Shown: piece after piece, positions 52,328 through 64,000 of the stretch | Position numbering within the stretch: the first letter of the stretch is position 1 | Layout: every line of letters starts with the position of its first letter | NCBI RefSeq assembly: GCF_000150275.1 | Contig: NW_002060943.1 | Coordinates: 5,111,950-5,175,949 of the forward strand | Direction of reading: 5' to 3' | DNA: 64,000 nucleotides | Origin: Trichoplax adhaerens | Lineage: Eukaryota; Placozoa; Uniplacotomia; Trichoplacea; Trichoplacidae | The notes under the pieces: generated by a model | What the model saw: only the letters and a program-made list of their open reading frames with translations | What the model was told of the DNA's origin: nothing | The model's database searches: none | Made by a program: the position numbers and the translations under genes

Positions 52328-53989
52328 CATATTACTTTGCTAGATATTGTGATGGTCAAATTTTTCTCCATTTATCTTCAATGTGCAACCTACGCGTGTT
52401 GGTTCTGTCAGTAGTAAAATGTATAATGAAGTACTGAAGCGAAATGTATGCTTAAAATACGTGTATAATTTTATATGATATAAAATTGTTCAATTACTTA
52501 AGTAAACTTATACTACATAACTGTAAGACGATAGGCAAGTTCACTCCAACTCAAAGTAAATGGGCAAATAAATTACAGAATATTTATAGTATTTCCTATG
52601 TAGCTATCGAAATAAAAAACCATTTCAGTTGATTATTTGGTTAATACTGTGATATACTTAAATGAAATCGTCTTAATAAAGATATTGTCTTTACTAACAG
52701 TAGATCTACGTGTACATTGTTTAGCGCTAGATTTCGATGTCTATAAAAATGGTAGTGCCTAAAATCGTTGTAACCTTTCCGATCCATATCGGCTTTTCAT
52801 GGTATCAAGGATTAGACGCTGATAGGATGTTACGAAAATTATAAATACTAGTGCAAACTCCCGTCGCTTTGCTGACGGTTTACGATAATGTGCTCATTTA
52901 ACAGATAGTATTACCATTTGATAGACCTGTCAGATAATTCACAATTATATAAATCACTTGTTTCCTACGTATTGTCACAACTGGTATTTTCTTCCTGAGA
53001 GATTCCCGGGATAGAACGTACACATACGAATGTATGTATTGTATGCTGCATATTCGAACTGTAACTTTACTAGATATCAGACTGTGAGTATGACAAAATC
53101 AAATTAACTGATTGCGCAAGCTATCTACACTTTAAACCTTCTAATGAATAGACCAGGCTCATACTCAGCTTTCGATACACATTGAAACGTTGAACTTGTT
53201 CTATTGGTGGTTTTGCCCAATTGAATTTCAATTACTTTATTATCATTTGCAGTTGTGAAAGAATTGTTAACAAATATTTTTCTTTCATTAATAAATTTGA
53301 GATATCATACAGCAAATTTGAATCTACCCGAAGTTAACAAAAATGGTATCGCGACCTTTCAAATTTAACTGTACCAGAAAAATTTGGGTAACAATTGAAA
53401 ATGTTTTGTTTAAAATAAATATAATGTGCATAGAGCTTCAATGCAAGCATCGCGTTAAGAGTACTGCACCTTTTCATACTTGTATGCAATACTCGTGAAT
53501 TTTTAACATTCATCATTAACGAATCATTAACTCAAAAACTTAAGTAGAATTGATTTCCACAATAATAATAACTGATAACAGTTATCAGGAACATACAATA
53601 AGTATTTATGTCGGTGATTGATTGTTGCAAACTATTTTCATAAAGTTACTAAACTACTGTATTCGTATCAAATAGTAATAAGAATTTAAAAATTACATAA
53701 ATAGCTTTTGACCCATAAATAGATGCCCTATTAAGTTATATAATATTATAATATAAATAAGTGTTGAAATTTGCAAAGTGTAAATATAGACAATAACCTA
53801 CGAATGAGTTTATTGCATAGAATTATTTTTAAGCAAAATGTTTTTGAAGTCCCAAATAAGTGTTAAATTGAATAATTTATCGGCCACGCGCAGTAAAAAA
53901 ATAGGAACCGGTATAAACCAGTGATCATCTTCAAATAGTATATAAAGTTTTGATTGGATCGTCTAAGAATTTTTAAAATTTTAATTTCT
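52328..53989. other. Convergent intergenic space, TOP3B / MADD
   Basis: 1.66 kb of AT-rich DNA with the facing 3' ends of the two genes. No exon, RNA gene or repeat recognised. Confidence 0.5.
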
Positions 53990-56900
53990 TTACACCTTCC
54001 CTGTCATCAAGTTTAAATTTGAGCCAATAGAAGTATGAGGGCTACCGACTCGTGGACTTCCCAGGGGTGATGGTTGTAAACTACTACTCTCACTTAAGAC
54101 CGGAGTGTTATTCGTACTGGCGGCAATAAAGGAAAACATTGATAATACTGTATAGCAAATTTTCTTGCACTATAGTAAGAAAGGAAAAAAGGTTTATCGT
54201 CAGTAACTGAAATGGGTAAAGACATCGAGCCTGCGACATTTCATCATGATTTAGATATAGTATTATGATTCTTGATTTTAAGGATTTAGATATTATCCAA
54301 ATTTTATGCTATACTATAATTGCTATAATATAACATACCACAGGTGATCCAAATCTATGGCGAACCAACTCAGATTCATTAACTGTAGAGTTGAAGGAAA
54401 TACTTTGTATTATTATTTCAAAAGTAGCACCTCTTTCCTCTCATTTAATAGCATGCTTGAAATTAGAATAACTAACCGTATTCGTCAAAATAGAAGACGT
54501 CGCCTTGAGTGCCACAATTTTTTACAAATCTTAAATCGATGTGTTTCTAAAGAGGTCAATTATAAACCCAATACCAATATTAAAAGAGAAGGTAATGGCC
54601 AATTTTAGATGTGCTAGCAAAAAGTAATAAATGTTACTATCAACTATGCCACTTTAACGCGTCTTACCATTTTACTTTCTAAGGTAATATCAATACCATC
54701 CATAGTAATTTCGAGGTGTCCAGTCTGATTCGTGTCTAAATCCTTTCATAACACCATTATTTAAAACTATTAGTCATTTTATTTACAAAAATGGAAAGTA
54801 TTACTGATAGTTAATGGCCAATGTAAAAGTTTTAAATGAACTAAAGAATCTGGATCTAACCGATATCTCATATAGTCCTTCGCCTTCTTGTCCCCCTAGT
54901 GAAAATTGACGAATAATATAAAAATTGGTAACGCATTTATAGCTTGACATTAGAAAGTCAAAATGGGCAATATAGTATAATAGATGTCACCTTCAATATT
55001 ACTTGTAAAGCTTTGTCGAAGAGCTGCTCTTTGCATACTTTCCGTAATGCTCTTATAAAGTTTTCGGCACTATAAGACATTTTGAAGAAATGTAATTGTA
55101 AATATGGTAATAAAAAATTCTACATTAAATTAGTGAATTAGGAGAAGGTAGCAGCAGTATTAATATATTACTTACCTTTTTAGAATAAAACTTATGTAGT
55201 GCTGTATCTTTCCCTTCTTTACACCAAATACAGAGGACTTTCACCTTTGGCGAAAAAGAAATATGAACAATTTTTTCGTACCACCATCGTTGAATAATCA
55301 CTCCAACTCCACTCCTTAACATGATACCATCGTCACATATCTAGATAATGATTAGAATGCAATAATGACTTGAATACTTTGTATCAATGCAAAATCCATA
55401 TTTGTTGATTAGTTTATTTTATTAACTTTGTAGCATATGACAAACCTCCATAAAATAAAAATCGTCCAGCTTATCTGTACCAGCTCTAACTACGTATGTC
55501 GATTTTCGATAAGTTCTACTTGGCCAAGCTTTGAGATCAATATCGTTTCCTTTCTGCGTGTATTAAATATTCATAGGATTAAATACTATGACAATAAAAG
55601 TGACAGGAAATACAAAAGTTTTGCAAGATTTTAATGAATATAAATACGTTCATTTGAACGTTTTAAAGGATCGCAACTCACCAAGCTATCCATGACGTCT
55701 AGAACATCATTTACATACTGACTATGAGTAATGCCAACGTGTGATTTACCAAGTAGACGACGAATTTTACTTTTAATCGATTGTTTATTAACACCAAGAG
55801 CAACCATAAAAGCGACCATATTGTATAACATGACAGTTAGTACATAGTCTTCTTCCTCTTCTAAACGTCTCCTCTCCGGTTGACTTAATGAGAAATATCT
55901 AAACGAATAAATAAAAAATTAACTTGCAAAATAACTCCATAACAGATACTGCATTATATAATTAACTAGTATAGGTATAGGACGATATTTTTTATTTGCA
56001 TACAAGGTGCAATAAAATAATAAAGTAATTACCGGTCAATTAACTCTGATGATCGTTCATTCATTCCTATAGTATCACGTTCTGCCGTTACAGCATCTAA
56101 ATAGGCAGATTCCCAAAATTCCATACGATCCCATAAAAGTGATCGATCTTTGGCTGTAAAGCCTTCAAATAAGTAACGGCGACCAACATCAGTTTTAGGT
56201 TGTAATTGAATTAGTTTGCCTCTATATCGGTAGCCATTACTAATACGAGATTTCGGACCAGATTTCCTTAGTGCATTACTCATCTCTTTCGAGATTTCTC
56301 TAAAGCCTTCTCTATCGCTGCTATCGGAATCAATAGAATTCTTATTTTTGAGAAATGAAGCATGATTGATTTTAAGTCGATGACGAGTGTAACGAGACCA
56401 TAACGCAGTTGGCGAAGCTGGAATATCGTAAATTTCCAAACTTGGAGTACTTCCGAGTGAATCACAACTTTCAGTACTATCTTGTAGAGTTAATTTTCCC
56501 TTCGCTACTAATAATCGGTCATTAACATTTTCAGCAGAAGATTGCCTACTATTAACATTAAGTCTATCCATTGAAGTACTGATGTTCTTTTCACTCATGC
56601 TATTAGTTCGGCTATTAACTTCACCAGGCACTTTACTACTTGTTGCATTCTTGCTATCTTTACTTTTGGGATCGTTCACGGTATCAATGACAACATATTC
56701 ATTGGAGCTAGATTCGTTATCGCTACTTAAACTATTTGGTATATTTTGCTTGATTGATTTTCGCTCTACCTCCATGATAGTTTGAGTTATATTACCATGG
56801 CTACTGATACCGCAATCGCGTTTACTATCACTAGTTTCTGAAGTTATGGACTGATTTTTACTATCAAAACTGCTATCTGTTGTATTGTCTGTACTACTCT

Positions 56901-59900
56901 TCCTACTAGTATCAGCACTGGCTTCTTTCAACAACTGTTTAGTATAATTAACTTGTTTACCACAGTAATATGTATAAATGACCTCAATAAAGAGAAAAAC
57001 TGATGCCATGCCATCACTTGTATATTTATTCATAGCATCTTCGTAACCCGTTAAGATCGCTTTCATTAGTTCAAGCATTGCATTAAAGACCTTGCGTGTT
57101 ATACACTATAGTAAAAAAATATAGAAAGTATCGATTAGTTCTTTCGATAATAGTTGATAGGACAAATTTCAACGATAAGAAATGATCAAGTCTTACCGTA
57201 TCTTCAATGTAAGGACCATCGATTTTATCAGATGTATTGTTATGGTAAATTAATTGGTTAAGGATTACACATCTGTTCGCTTCGGATACCATCAATTTCT
57301 TCAAACGTCGCATGTCTACCCAACCTAGAGTAGTTCCTCCCATTACCTTACGGGCAGCATCTCTTAAGAAATGCTGATTTTCAACACTATTTTTATTCAA
57401 AATCAATACAAATGAATAAATATTAAAGAAAACATTAGTCGCCAGTGATACAAGCTAACCTCAAATAGAATCGAAACAAAGTATCTGCATTTAGCATACC
57501 TAGCAATAATAGCGGCTTTACGATCATTGGATATTGTAGGAGAATTAAGAGGTGTCAATTTCGAACCAGACAGCCGTCGACCTATACAAAAGAATATTAG
57601 TAATAAAAAAATGTTAAATTACGGATTTTTTGTGATTAAAGCTTTTAGCATTCATGTTGATTATTTTAAGATATACCATAGCGAATACTAACTGAGGAAT
57701 GGCGATGTTAACTTCGAGCTAGTATCAGAACTTGAAGCTTTTTTGATCGATTTACTTTTCCTAAAAAGTCTAGCAATATCTGCAGAAACCGTACTACCGG
57801 TATCACTGCATATACTACCGGTTGGTGAGCTAGGCGTCTGATAGTTTTGTAATGTAGTGTCATGAAGAGATCGTTCGGACATCGATTCTGAACCCCCACG
57901 ATAATTATCACTATTAGCCCTAGACTTATTAAAAACTGCCGTATGCTTCTTAACGTTGACATGTATACTACTTTTATCCTCTGATCCATCGACTTCTTCT
58001 TCGGACTGAAAGTCGCTCGATTTTTGCGCGTTTGCTAGGTGAGGAATTTTTAAGTCGCTTGTTTTTGTAGCACCTTGTATACTAGACTGTTCATTACTCC
58101 TTTTTTCATCTCCAGCTTCTGAAATACTATCGTTCTAGTTGATGAAAGCATACCATTCTTATTATAATTGCATGCACACAACATAAATAAAATGATAAAA
58201 AAAATGTATTTATAACCAGTTAAAAGCCAGAGCATGCATTATTTCTTATCGTTGCATCTGTATCAATTCTTATTATAACTAAGGGTATTTTTAGGATAAT
58301 CGTTGAGAGTGTTTAATTAATCAATTAATCCATTTCTACCTCATTCCGATTGTATTCATTACTGCTCGTATTTGAAGTTCTATCTTCATCAGAATCAGAC
58401 CCAACTAGCGATGAATTAGGGGTTTTTTGATCACCATGCTTAGCATTTCCAGGGATATTCATTGGTAATGAAAGCGAAGCCATAGGATCATAAATTTGAT
58501 ACTGTATAGGCGTCAATTGGGTTGAGAACCATCTCAATTTATCTCCAATTATTTGTGGATCAATAACACCTATAGACAAGAAATACGATTGAATAAATAT
58601 GAGATGTAGCACCTATATGACGGAAATCATCTATTACAATTCAAAAATTCTTTTAAGATAATTAACGATTACTAATAAAGATTTATCATTATTACCATTC
58701 ATAATTTTTAAATATGAAGTCGTTGAAGGTGACAATTGCCATTCACCAAAAAATTCTAACGACTGTAAAAGTTATAGCATAGAATTTAGTAAGAAAAGAT
58801 TTTAGAAGAAATTTTTCTACATTGCAATCCATAATAAGCATAAGATATTGATATATGAAATGATTCAAATTGTAAATCACCTGGCAATCTACAAGAGCAG
58901 TTGCGAAGGATGACTTGTTAGGCAAGTAGTTTAAAAAGTAGGAAGCTTGTAATGCAACAACAGGTGATGGATATAATCGTAAAGTACGGCAAAATTGGGC
59001 ATGATTTCCTAAGACGTTGTCACATGTTAAAAATTTGACCACAGAGCAACGTATTGCAACATCGACAGAGTCAACATCATTGCCAAATACAATTTGAGGC
59101 ACAGTATGGGCTAAATTGCTTTGCAAATTACTATGCATTGCATTTAAACGATTAAGCACTTCATCACTGTTGATACTATCAAGGTCATGGATAGGCATAA
59201 GATCGGTACTTAATGATACCATAGCCTGATGGTTTATAAGAGTGTAGAAGAAAAAAGCAAATTATTAGCTATTCATTTCATAACTTTGAACAACTGATAC
59301 TATTATTATATTATAAATAAGTGTAGATATTTATTATCGTATTCTTCAGATTGACAAACCTGTTGTAAATGAGCCCGAAATATTTTGCCATCGGTTTCAG
59401 GTAAATCAGGTAATTGATTATTAAAATCTGGAGGAATTAGCTGCCATGAAATAACAATTCGTTGAAATAGAGTTAATATGCTACCGGCACAAAAATACAT
59501 TTTTGTCTCCCGCTACATCTCTGGTCATATCAATACAGTGATTCTATCAAAGTTATTCCATTTAAAAGCGAATTCTTCTATATTAAAATTTTCGACTTTA
59601 TGAATGAGAATTGATTGGAAATAGGGTTTAAATGTTACAGCGTAAAGTACTTCACTACCTCTTTAACTTATTAAAGTTATTCCATTTATAAGCGAATTCT
59701 TCTGTATTAAAATTGTCGACTTTATGAGTCAGAATTGATTGGAAATAGGGTTCAAATGTTACGGCGTAAAATACTTGACTACCTCTTTAACTCTCTATAC
59801 AGCATTATAAAAATGTAGCAAGTCTAGGTTTTTCAATTTATATGCGTAGCAGGGACTCTTTTATATATAAGTATCTTTGATAGTACAATGATGTACAATG

Positions 59901-61088
59901 TAAAAAGTGAGCTAGTTAGTTTCTTTAATAGCCTAATAATCGATTAAAATGATACAGGTACTCTTTGCAGTCTTATAGGCATCGAGCGAGAGAGAAAGTA
60001 AGCTATAATATATTAATCATTAGTAGCCTAGCCAACTTTATGGCTATACTATATATAGTAAAATGATACATAACTGTGTCATAGCTGGCTTTTTCAATAA
60101 ATAGCCTAAGAACTCATTAAAATACTACTGGTTTACTTTTCAATCCTATACATGTAGAAGTAGCTCTATTAGAGATTTTCTTTTATTGAGTAGTTCATAG
60201 TTCTATAAGTATGTAATAAGTCTAACTAACTTTATAGTCGTGCAATGAATGTAAAATAACTATTTCTTCTCTCAAATAGTATAGTAAAAGGTTAAAATTG
60301 TCTCTCATACAGATTCGATCTGTATATAACCAAATAGTCATTACCCTTCATTTTAAACTAATTCGATATCAATATTTTTCAGGGCCTTTCTCATTGAATC
60401 AATGTTGGAATTAAAGAGACATTGTAACATGAAATAACTATCATAGCCTCAGGACAAGCATTGCCATCTATCCATCATAGCTACAATGAGATATTCTTTA
60501 ACTACTATACACTGCATAGTCCAGCATTGCTTCATGGCTAAATTATTTTATACCTTTGTTAGTGTAATATGAAATAACTATCATAACCACTGGATAACCA
60601 TTGTCATCCTTTCATGATAGCTACAATGAGATTTTCTTCAACTACAATCGAGCATTCTGCTAGGCTAAAATTTTTGATATACCTTGCTATATTTATAGTT
60701 ACAGTGAGATTTTTCTTCAATTATTACCGAGCACTGATGCTAGACTCAACTATTTTTTATACCTTGATAGTATACATTTATAGTTACAGTGAGATTTTCC
60801 TCAATTATAGCATTGATACTAGGCTAAATTATGTTTTTATACCTTGCTAGCATCTAAATCGACCAACCATACATCAGCTGGAATTCGAACATGATTCTTA
60901 AAAGCAAAGAAACTGGAAGTTATGCCAATAATATAAGGTGTAGGTGCCAGTAATAGCGTTTCCGAGCCATTCATACAAGCAGGGAGCAATGGAATAATTG
61001 GAAACATGTATTCCAACGGATACATTAACTCTGAAAGTGCCATGATACTCATAGACAGTGCATTGTAATCTCTTGATTGAAAAATTAA
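53990..61088 (-). CDS. MADD: MADD/Rab3-GEF (DENN-domain exchange factor), lacking the N-terminal exons
   Basis: Eighteen exons give the last 1242 residues: 61088-60843, 59440-59360, 59225-58881, 58762-58696, 58569-58340, 58134-57693, 57581-57500, 57386-57197, 57105-56033, 55898-55682, 55553-55446, 55340-55176, 55069-54991, 54895-54861, 54742-54668, 54546-54477, 54382-54339, 54169-53990. The first visible exon is the core of the DENN domain ([53 protein letters not shown]). The dDENN part follows ([32 protein letters not shown]). After a long Ser-rich region come the MADD-specific blocks [56 protein letters not shown] and [15 protein letters not shown] is an exchange factor for Rab3/Rab27 in synaptic vesicle trafficking and in vertebrates binds TNFR1. 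The acceptor at 61089-61090 is clear, so earlier exons exist; I could not find them up to 64000. Confidence 0.93.
59550..59793. repeat. Tandem duplication within a MADD intron, 124 bp period
   Basis: Copies start at about 59550 and 59674 with AAGTTATTCCATTTA and share GCGAATTCTTCT, CGACTTTATGA, AGAATTGATTGGAAATAGGG and ACTACCTCTTTAACT. Similarity is high. It lies in the 1.4 kb intron between 59441 and 60842. Confidence 0.9.
60470..60800. repeat. Short diverged repeats in the same MADD intron
   Basis: The word TACAATGAGAT or TACAGTGAGATTTT recurs near 60484, 60620, 60704 and 60787, each followed by a (C/T)TTCAACTA-like stretch and a GCTAAATTAT or similar word. Copies are degenerate, with spacing of about 80-135 bases. 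Confidence 0.6.
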
Positions 61089-62417
61089 CTACATCAAGAA
61101 GAATAAATTAAAAATGAGAGATTAGTAATAGAATATCTTTTATTTCCTAAATCGCTGACACAAGTATCGTCTATTGCATCCAAAATCTATTTCGAGAAAA
61201 CAGATTCATTGAGTATAATTCTATTGACGACAGGCAGTATTAATCAAAATATAGAAATAAAATAGCATTCGTTATGGTATCCTATTCATTTTACTGTCTT
61301 TTTCATGATTACGGATGATAAGTAGTATCTTTTTCCTCGAGTTTTAAGTTCAATTGTATTCTTAAAGTGCTATATTAATAAAATGAATTCGACTGAGTGG
61401 TGTTTAAGGCGATCTTTAATTCCCTTTAATTTGATAGAGTAGGGACTTTCTATACCGCATCTATTCCAAAATATTTGGTAAGATACGAGTTTAACAGCCC
61501 TTTTTATTCAGATAAACTGATTCTAGTATGTATTCTTCAATATGGGATTCAGAAAATTTCCCTCATGATCAAAAGGTGCGAATAGTAATTATTCGATGGA
61601 AAGCTTAATTACATTAACGCTCTGTCATAGATTCCTGTACTTGTTTTACTCTTTCATTACAATCATAAAACTTCAAAAAGAATAATTCTGTAAACGAATC
61701 TAATATTAGAAGTACAGTCTTTCGAATCTGTTTACCATTAGTTTAAAAAGATCAAATAGACATAATATGCTGTCCATTTCTGCATGGATTACAATCCATG
61801 ACAGTACTGATGAAGTATCATTCGTAAAATACTACAGTAATGTCGAATATAGTTTGAATACGATTCAACTAAGTCAGCGAGCATTTTCTGTAAAGGAAGC
61901 GGAAAATATACCAAGGTTTTTAATTAATTCAGTGAGTATTTCTGTTAAGGAAGTGAAGAATATAAGGAGATTTTAAGTGATTCTTAAAGAAATAGTACTG
62001 TAGACTAAATGATAAACCAATTTGAATAGACGTCCAACTTTCTTTGAAGAAAAGTGAAAAAAAAAACATGTTGAATTTTATGCTCATAGGCAAAGTAATA
62101 TGAACTTTTTGATGGACCAGTTGGAATATTCGTTCAACTTTCTTTGAAAGAAAAGAACAAATATGACGTTAAATTTTATACTCAAGAGAAAAGTAGCCTA
62201 TGTTTAAATTGTTTTGGTAACTCTTTCTTTGAAGAAAGTGCAAACTACGCGTAGGGAGTCTATGGAAATTTTGAAAGAAATATTAGTATAAAGTAAATTA
62301 TAAATCCATTTAAAGCATCTTTCAATTCATTGAGTAACTATCTCTTTGAAGAGAATTCAATCTTTTTCTCAAGATAATTTGTCCCAAATTTATATATCAT
62401 TTTCACTCATTTTCCTT

Positions 62418-62607
62418 CTTAACGTTGAAGCCACATCATTATGGAAGTGATGTGAATACCACAAAAACGACAAGTAATGATCTGGAAAACTTTACAGAAA
62501 TTGAAAATAGAAAATTACTCAGATGTAACCGACTTGAGGAGATTCAGCATCAAATACGAGAGCAGACTTTATTGAAAAAGAGTGTGTCATTAATGTCTAC
62601 TTATTAA
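62418..62607 (+). CDS. Possible orphan terminal exon (weak)
   Basis: After a pyrimidine-rich stretch and an AACGTTGAAG acceptor-like site at 62426, a frame stays open to TAA at 62605-62607. The peptide is charged and helical (ENFTEIENRKLL, LEEIQHQIREQTLLKK) and does not look like random AT-rich translation, which is normally rich in Ile, Phe, Tyr and Asn without Glu/Arg clusters. No partner exon or family is recognised. It runs antisense to the expected MADD intron. Confidence 0.2.
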
Positions 62608-63971
62608 GATCTGGGCTAAGCTGAGATAGCTTTATGTGCGCCTGGCACTCGTTGAGCAATAAAGTTCTTTCCTATATGCAGTATTTTTCCTTGACGAAAA
62701 ACTGATTCATTGATTGCTAATTTTACATTTCTCATCATCGTTTTTTTTCTTGTAGTAGAAAATTCTATGGCACAAGACAGTGCAAAATGATATTACAACT
62801 AGCCATCGATGTAAGAACATTACTATCTATCTACCGTAAGGTAATTAACCAGTTGTTAAATTGCGGAAAGGAATTGTTATCAAGGCAAGATGCTATTGCT
62901 TCTAGTCGAACTCAATTAATGTACATGTTTAATAATATATATATTATAATAGGTATCCAATTTCTTGTTAAGCAAGGTATTGTTGGATTCTTTATGAAGT
63001 TCTCCTTTTCCCCGTAAAGCATCCATTTCAATTGGTTTTATTGTTCGAATACCTATTCTCTCGTGTTGAGACCCGTTGTCGTTGGTAGAGGATTAGAAAA
63101 AAGTTATTTTGCATATTGGCAATAGCAAGAGGATAAATTTTATTCCTTGCTGATTATGATGATGGACTATAACCCTATACTACTGTACTTTCTAATCGTC
63201 GTTGTATCGTCAAGTAGAACTAGAGTATCATTTCAATGATCATCCACTTTAGCTAGAGGGTATAAAAAAATAGTAAGTGAACAAGAATAACTCTAGAAAA
63301 GAAATAAAACGATGATGAATGGTAGAGGATAGTGGGCTTGAAATAGACTTGAATGATGTAAAATAAAAAATTTAGACAACATTAAGGAAATACTATCGAA
63401 TCTTTTAGGAATTGAAATCTTAAACTAAATGCGTAAACTATACGCGTATATTCATCATGGAGCGTCCATTGTGAACGAGACAAGAATGGCCTCTACGACC
63501 ATCATAGAGGGGACTTGCAAGACAACATGAAATAACTCAATTGATCTTGCGGTAGCCATCAATCAGTGATTTAATTACTGTATACTAGCAAAAAAAAATG
63601 ATTATGCTAAAGAATAGATCATTCAGTACTCCTCAAAATCATAAACTCAACGCTAATAACGTCATGCTAATTTTCAGTATGTTGGAAAAGCCCGTCGTTA
63701 GTAACGAATTATCATCATTACTATTAATTAATGATATTATTGATCAGACTGTAGATTGGGACCAGACACATAGACATAAAAAAGAAATTGATTAACAATT
63801 AAAAAATTGAACTCTTGATGATTAATTCCGAGCAATCTAACGCATAGACGGATGATAGTAGGATTAACAATTGTTCTCACTGAGTCAATTGGCCAATAGC
63901 TAGCAATAATAATCTATTTTAAAAACTAGAGGACTAATTGATGATCGTCAACACTAATTTATCATTGAAAG

Positions 63972-63990
63972 ATGGCGACAGCAGAGTATC
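63972..63990 (+). CDS. Possible first coding exon at the window edge (weak)
   Basis: ATGGCGACAGCAGAGTATC is followed directly by a consensus GTAAGT donor. MATAEY is a typical start, and nearly all first exons in this window that I could check are similarly short and end at a strong donor. With only six full codons, no family can be named. Confidence 0.3.
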
Positions 63991-64000
63991 GTAAGTACTT

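Larger units (their letters stand above)
61089..64000. other. Unresolved region upstream of MADD
   Basis: If the MADD gene starts beyond the window this is intron. It holds degenerate repeats between about 61860 and 62340 (AACTTTCTTTGAAG-type words), a possible plus-strand exon at 62418 and a possible gene start at 63972. The frames at 62787 and 63598 have no recognised features. Confidence 0.35.

Noticed and set aside
52144-52371. 75-codon minus frame rich in Pro/Arg
   Set aside because: Antisense of the Arg/Gly tail of TOP3B; not a gene.
56582-56785. 67-codon plus frame with Leu-rich, signal-like sequence
   Set aside because: Antisense of the Ser-rich part of the large MADD exon.

Overview
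This is nuclear DNA from an animal. It is AT-rich and carries ten protein-coding genes that I could rebuild exon by exon, with about 105 short GT-AG introns, most of them about 70 to 400 bases. Every reading-frame phase closes across the splice junctions, and the proteins align by eye over their whole visible length with known metazoan families. The gene set (MADD, BAHD1, PAK4/5/6, MGAT4, CLASRP), about one gene per 6 kb, modest introns and TTAGGG-like repeat traces suggest an early-branching animal, a placozoan-like genome fitting best. That identification is an inference.

Layout. 1-1424 (+): 3' end of a ZC3H14/Nab2 poly(A)-binding zinc-finger gene. 3508-6438 (-): PAK4/5/6-type kinase. 7309-10500: three tandem-repeat arrays. 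10913-15297 (+): CLASRP splicing regulator, 18 exons. 15298-25795: about 10 kb without a recognised gene, full of diverged tandem duplications, a palindrome and telomere-like repeats, with one possible BAHD1 upstream exon. 25796-28427 (+): BAHD1-type BAH-domain silencer, 5' end unresolved. 29013-32857 (-): WDR43/UTP5, 20 exons. 33958-36981 (+): SAE1, the SUMO E1 small subunit. 38171-40316 (-): PIGV, GPI mannosyltransferase II. 41503-44790 (+): MGAT4-type GlcNAc-transferase IV. 46625-52327 (+): TOP3B, 20 exons. 53990-61088 (-): MADD (Rab3-GEF), 18 exons; its N-terminal exons lie beyond the window or were missed. 61089-64000: no firm gene, two weak exon candidates.

Strands nearly alternate, so neighbours are head-to-head (PAK/CLASRP, WDR43/SAE1, PIGV/MGAT4) or tail-to-tail (ZC3H14/PAK, BAHD1/WDR43, SAE1/PIGV, TOP3B/MADD). 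The genes belong to separate housekeeping and signalling pathways and do not form one functional cluster. RNA handling is over-represented (ZC3H14, CLASRP, WDR43, TOP3B). Short clusters of palindromic TACTGTA-type sequence recur in divergent intergenic spaces and not beside the tail-to-tail junctions. I found no CRISPR array, tRNA, rRNA, transposase or reverse-transcriptase gene, and no convincing new multi-gene system; the most unusual material is the repeat-rich intergenic DNA and several departures from family norms in otherwise ordinary genes.
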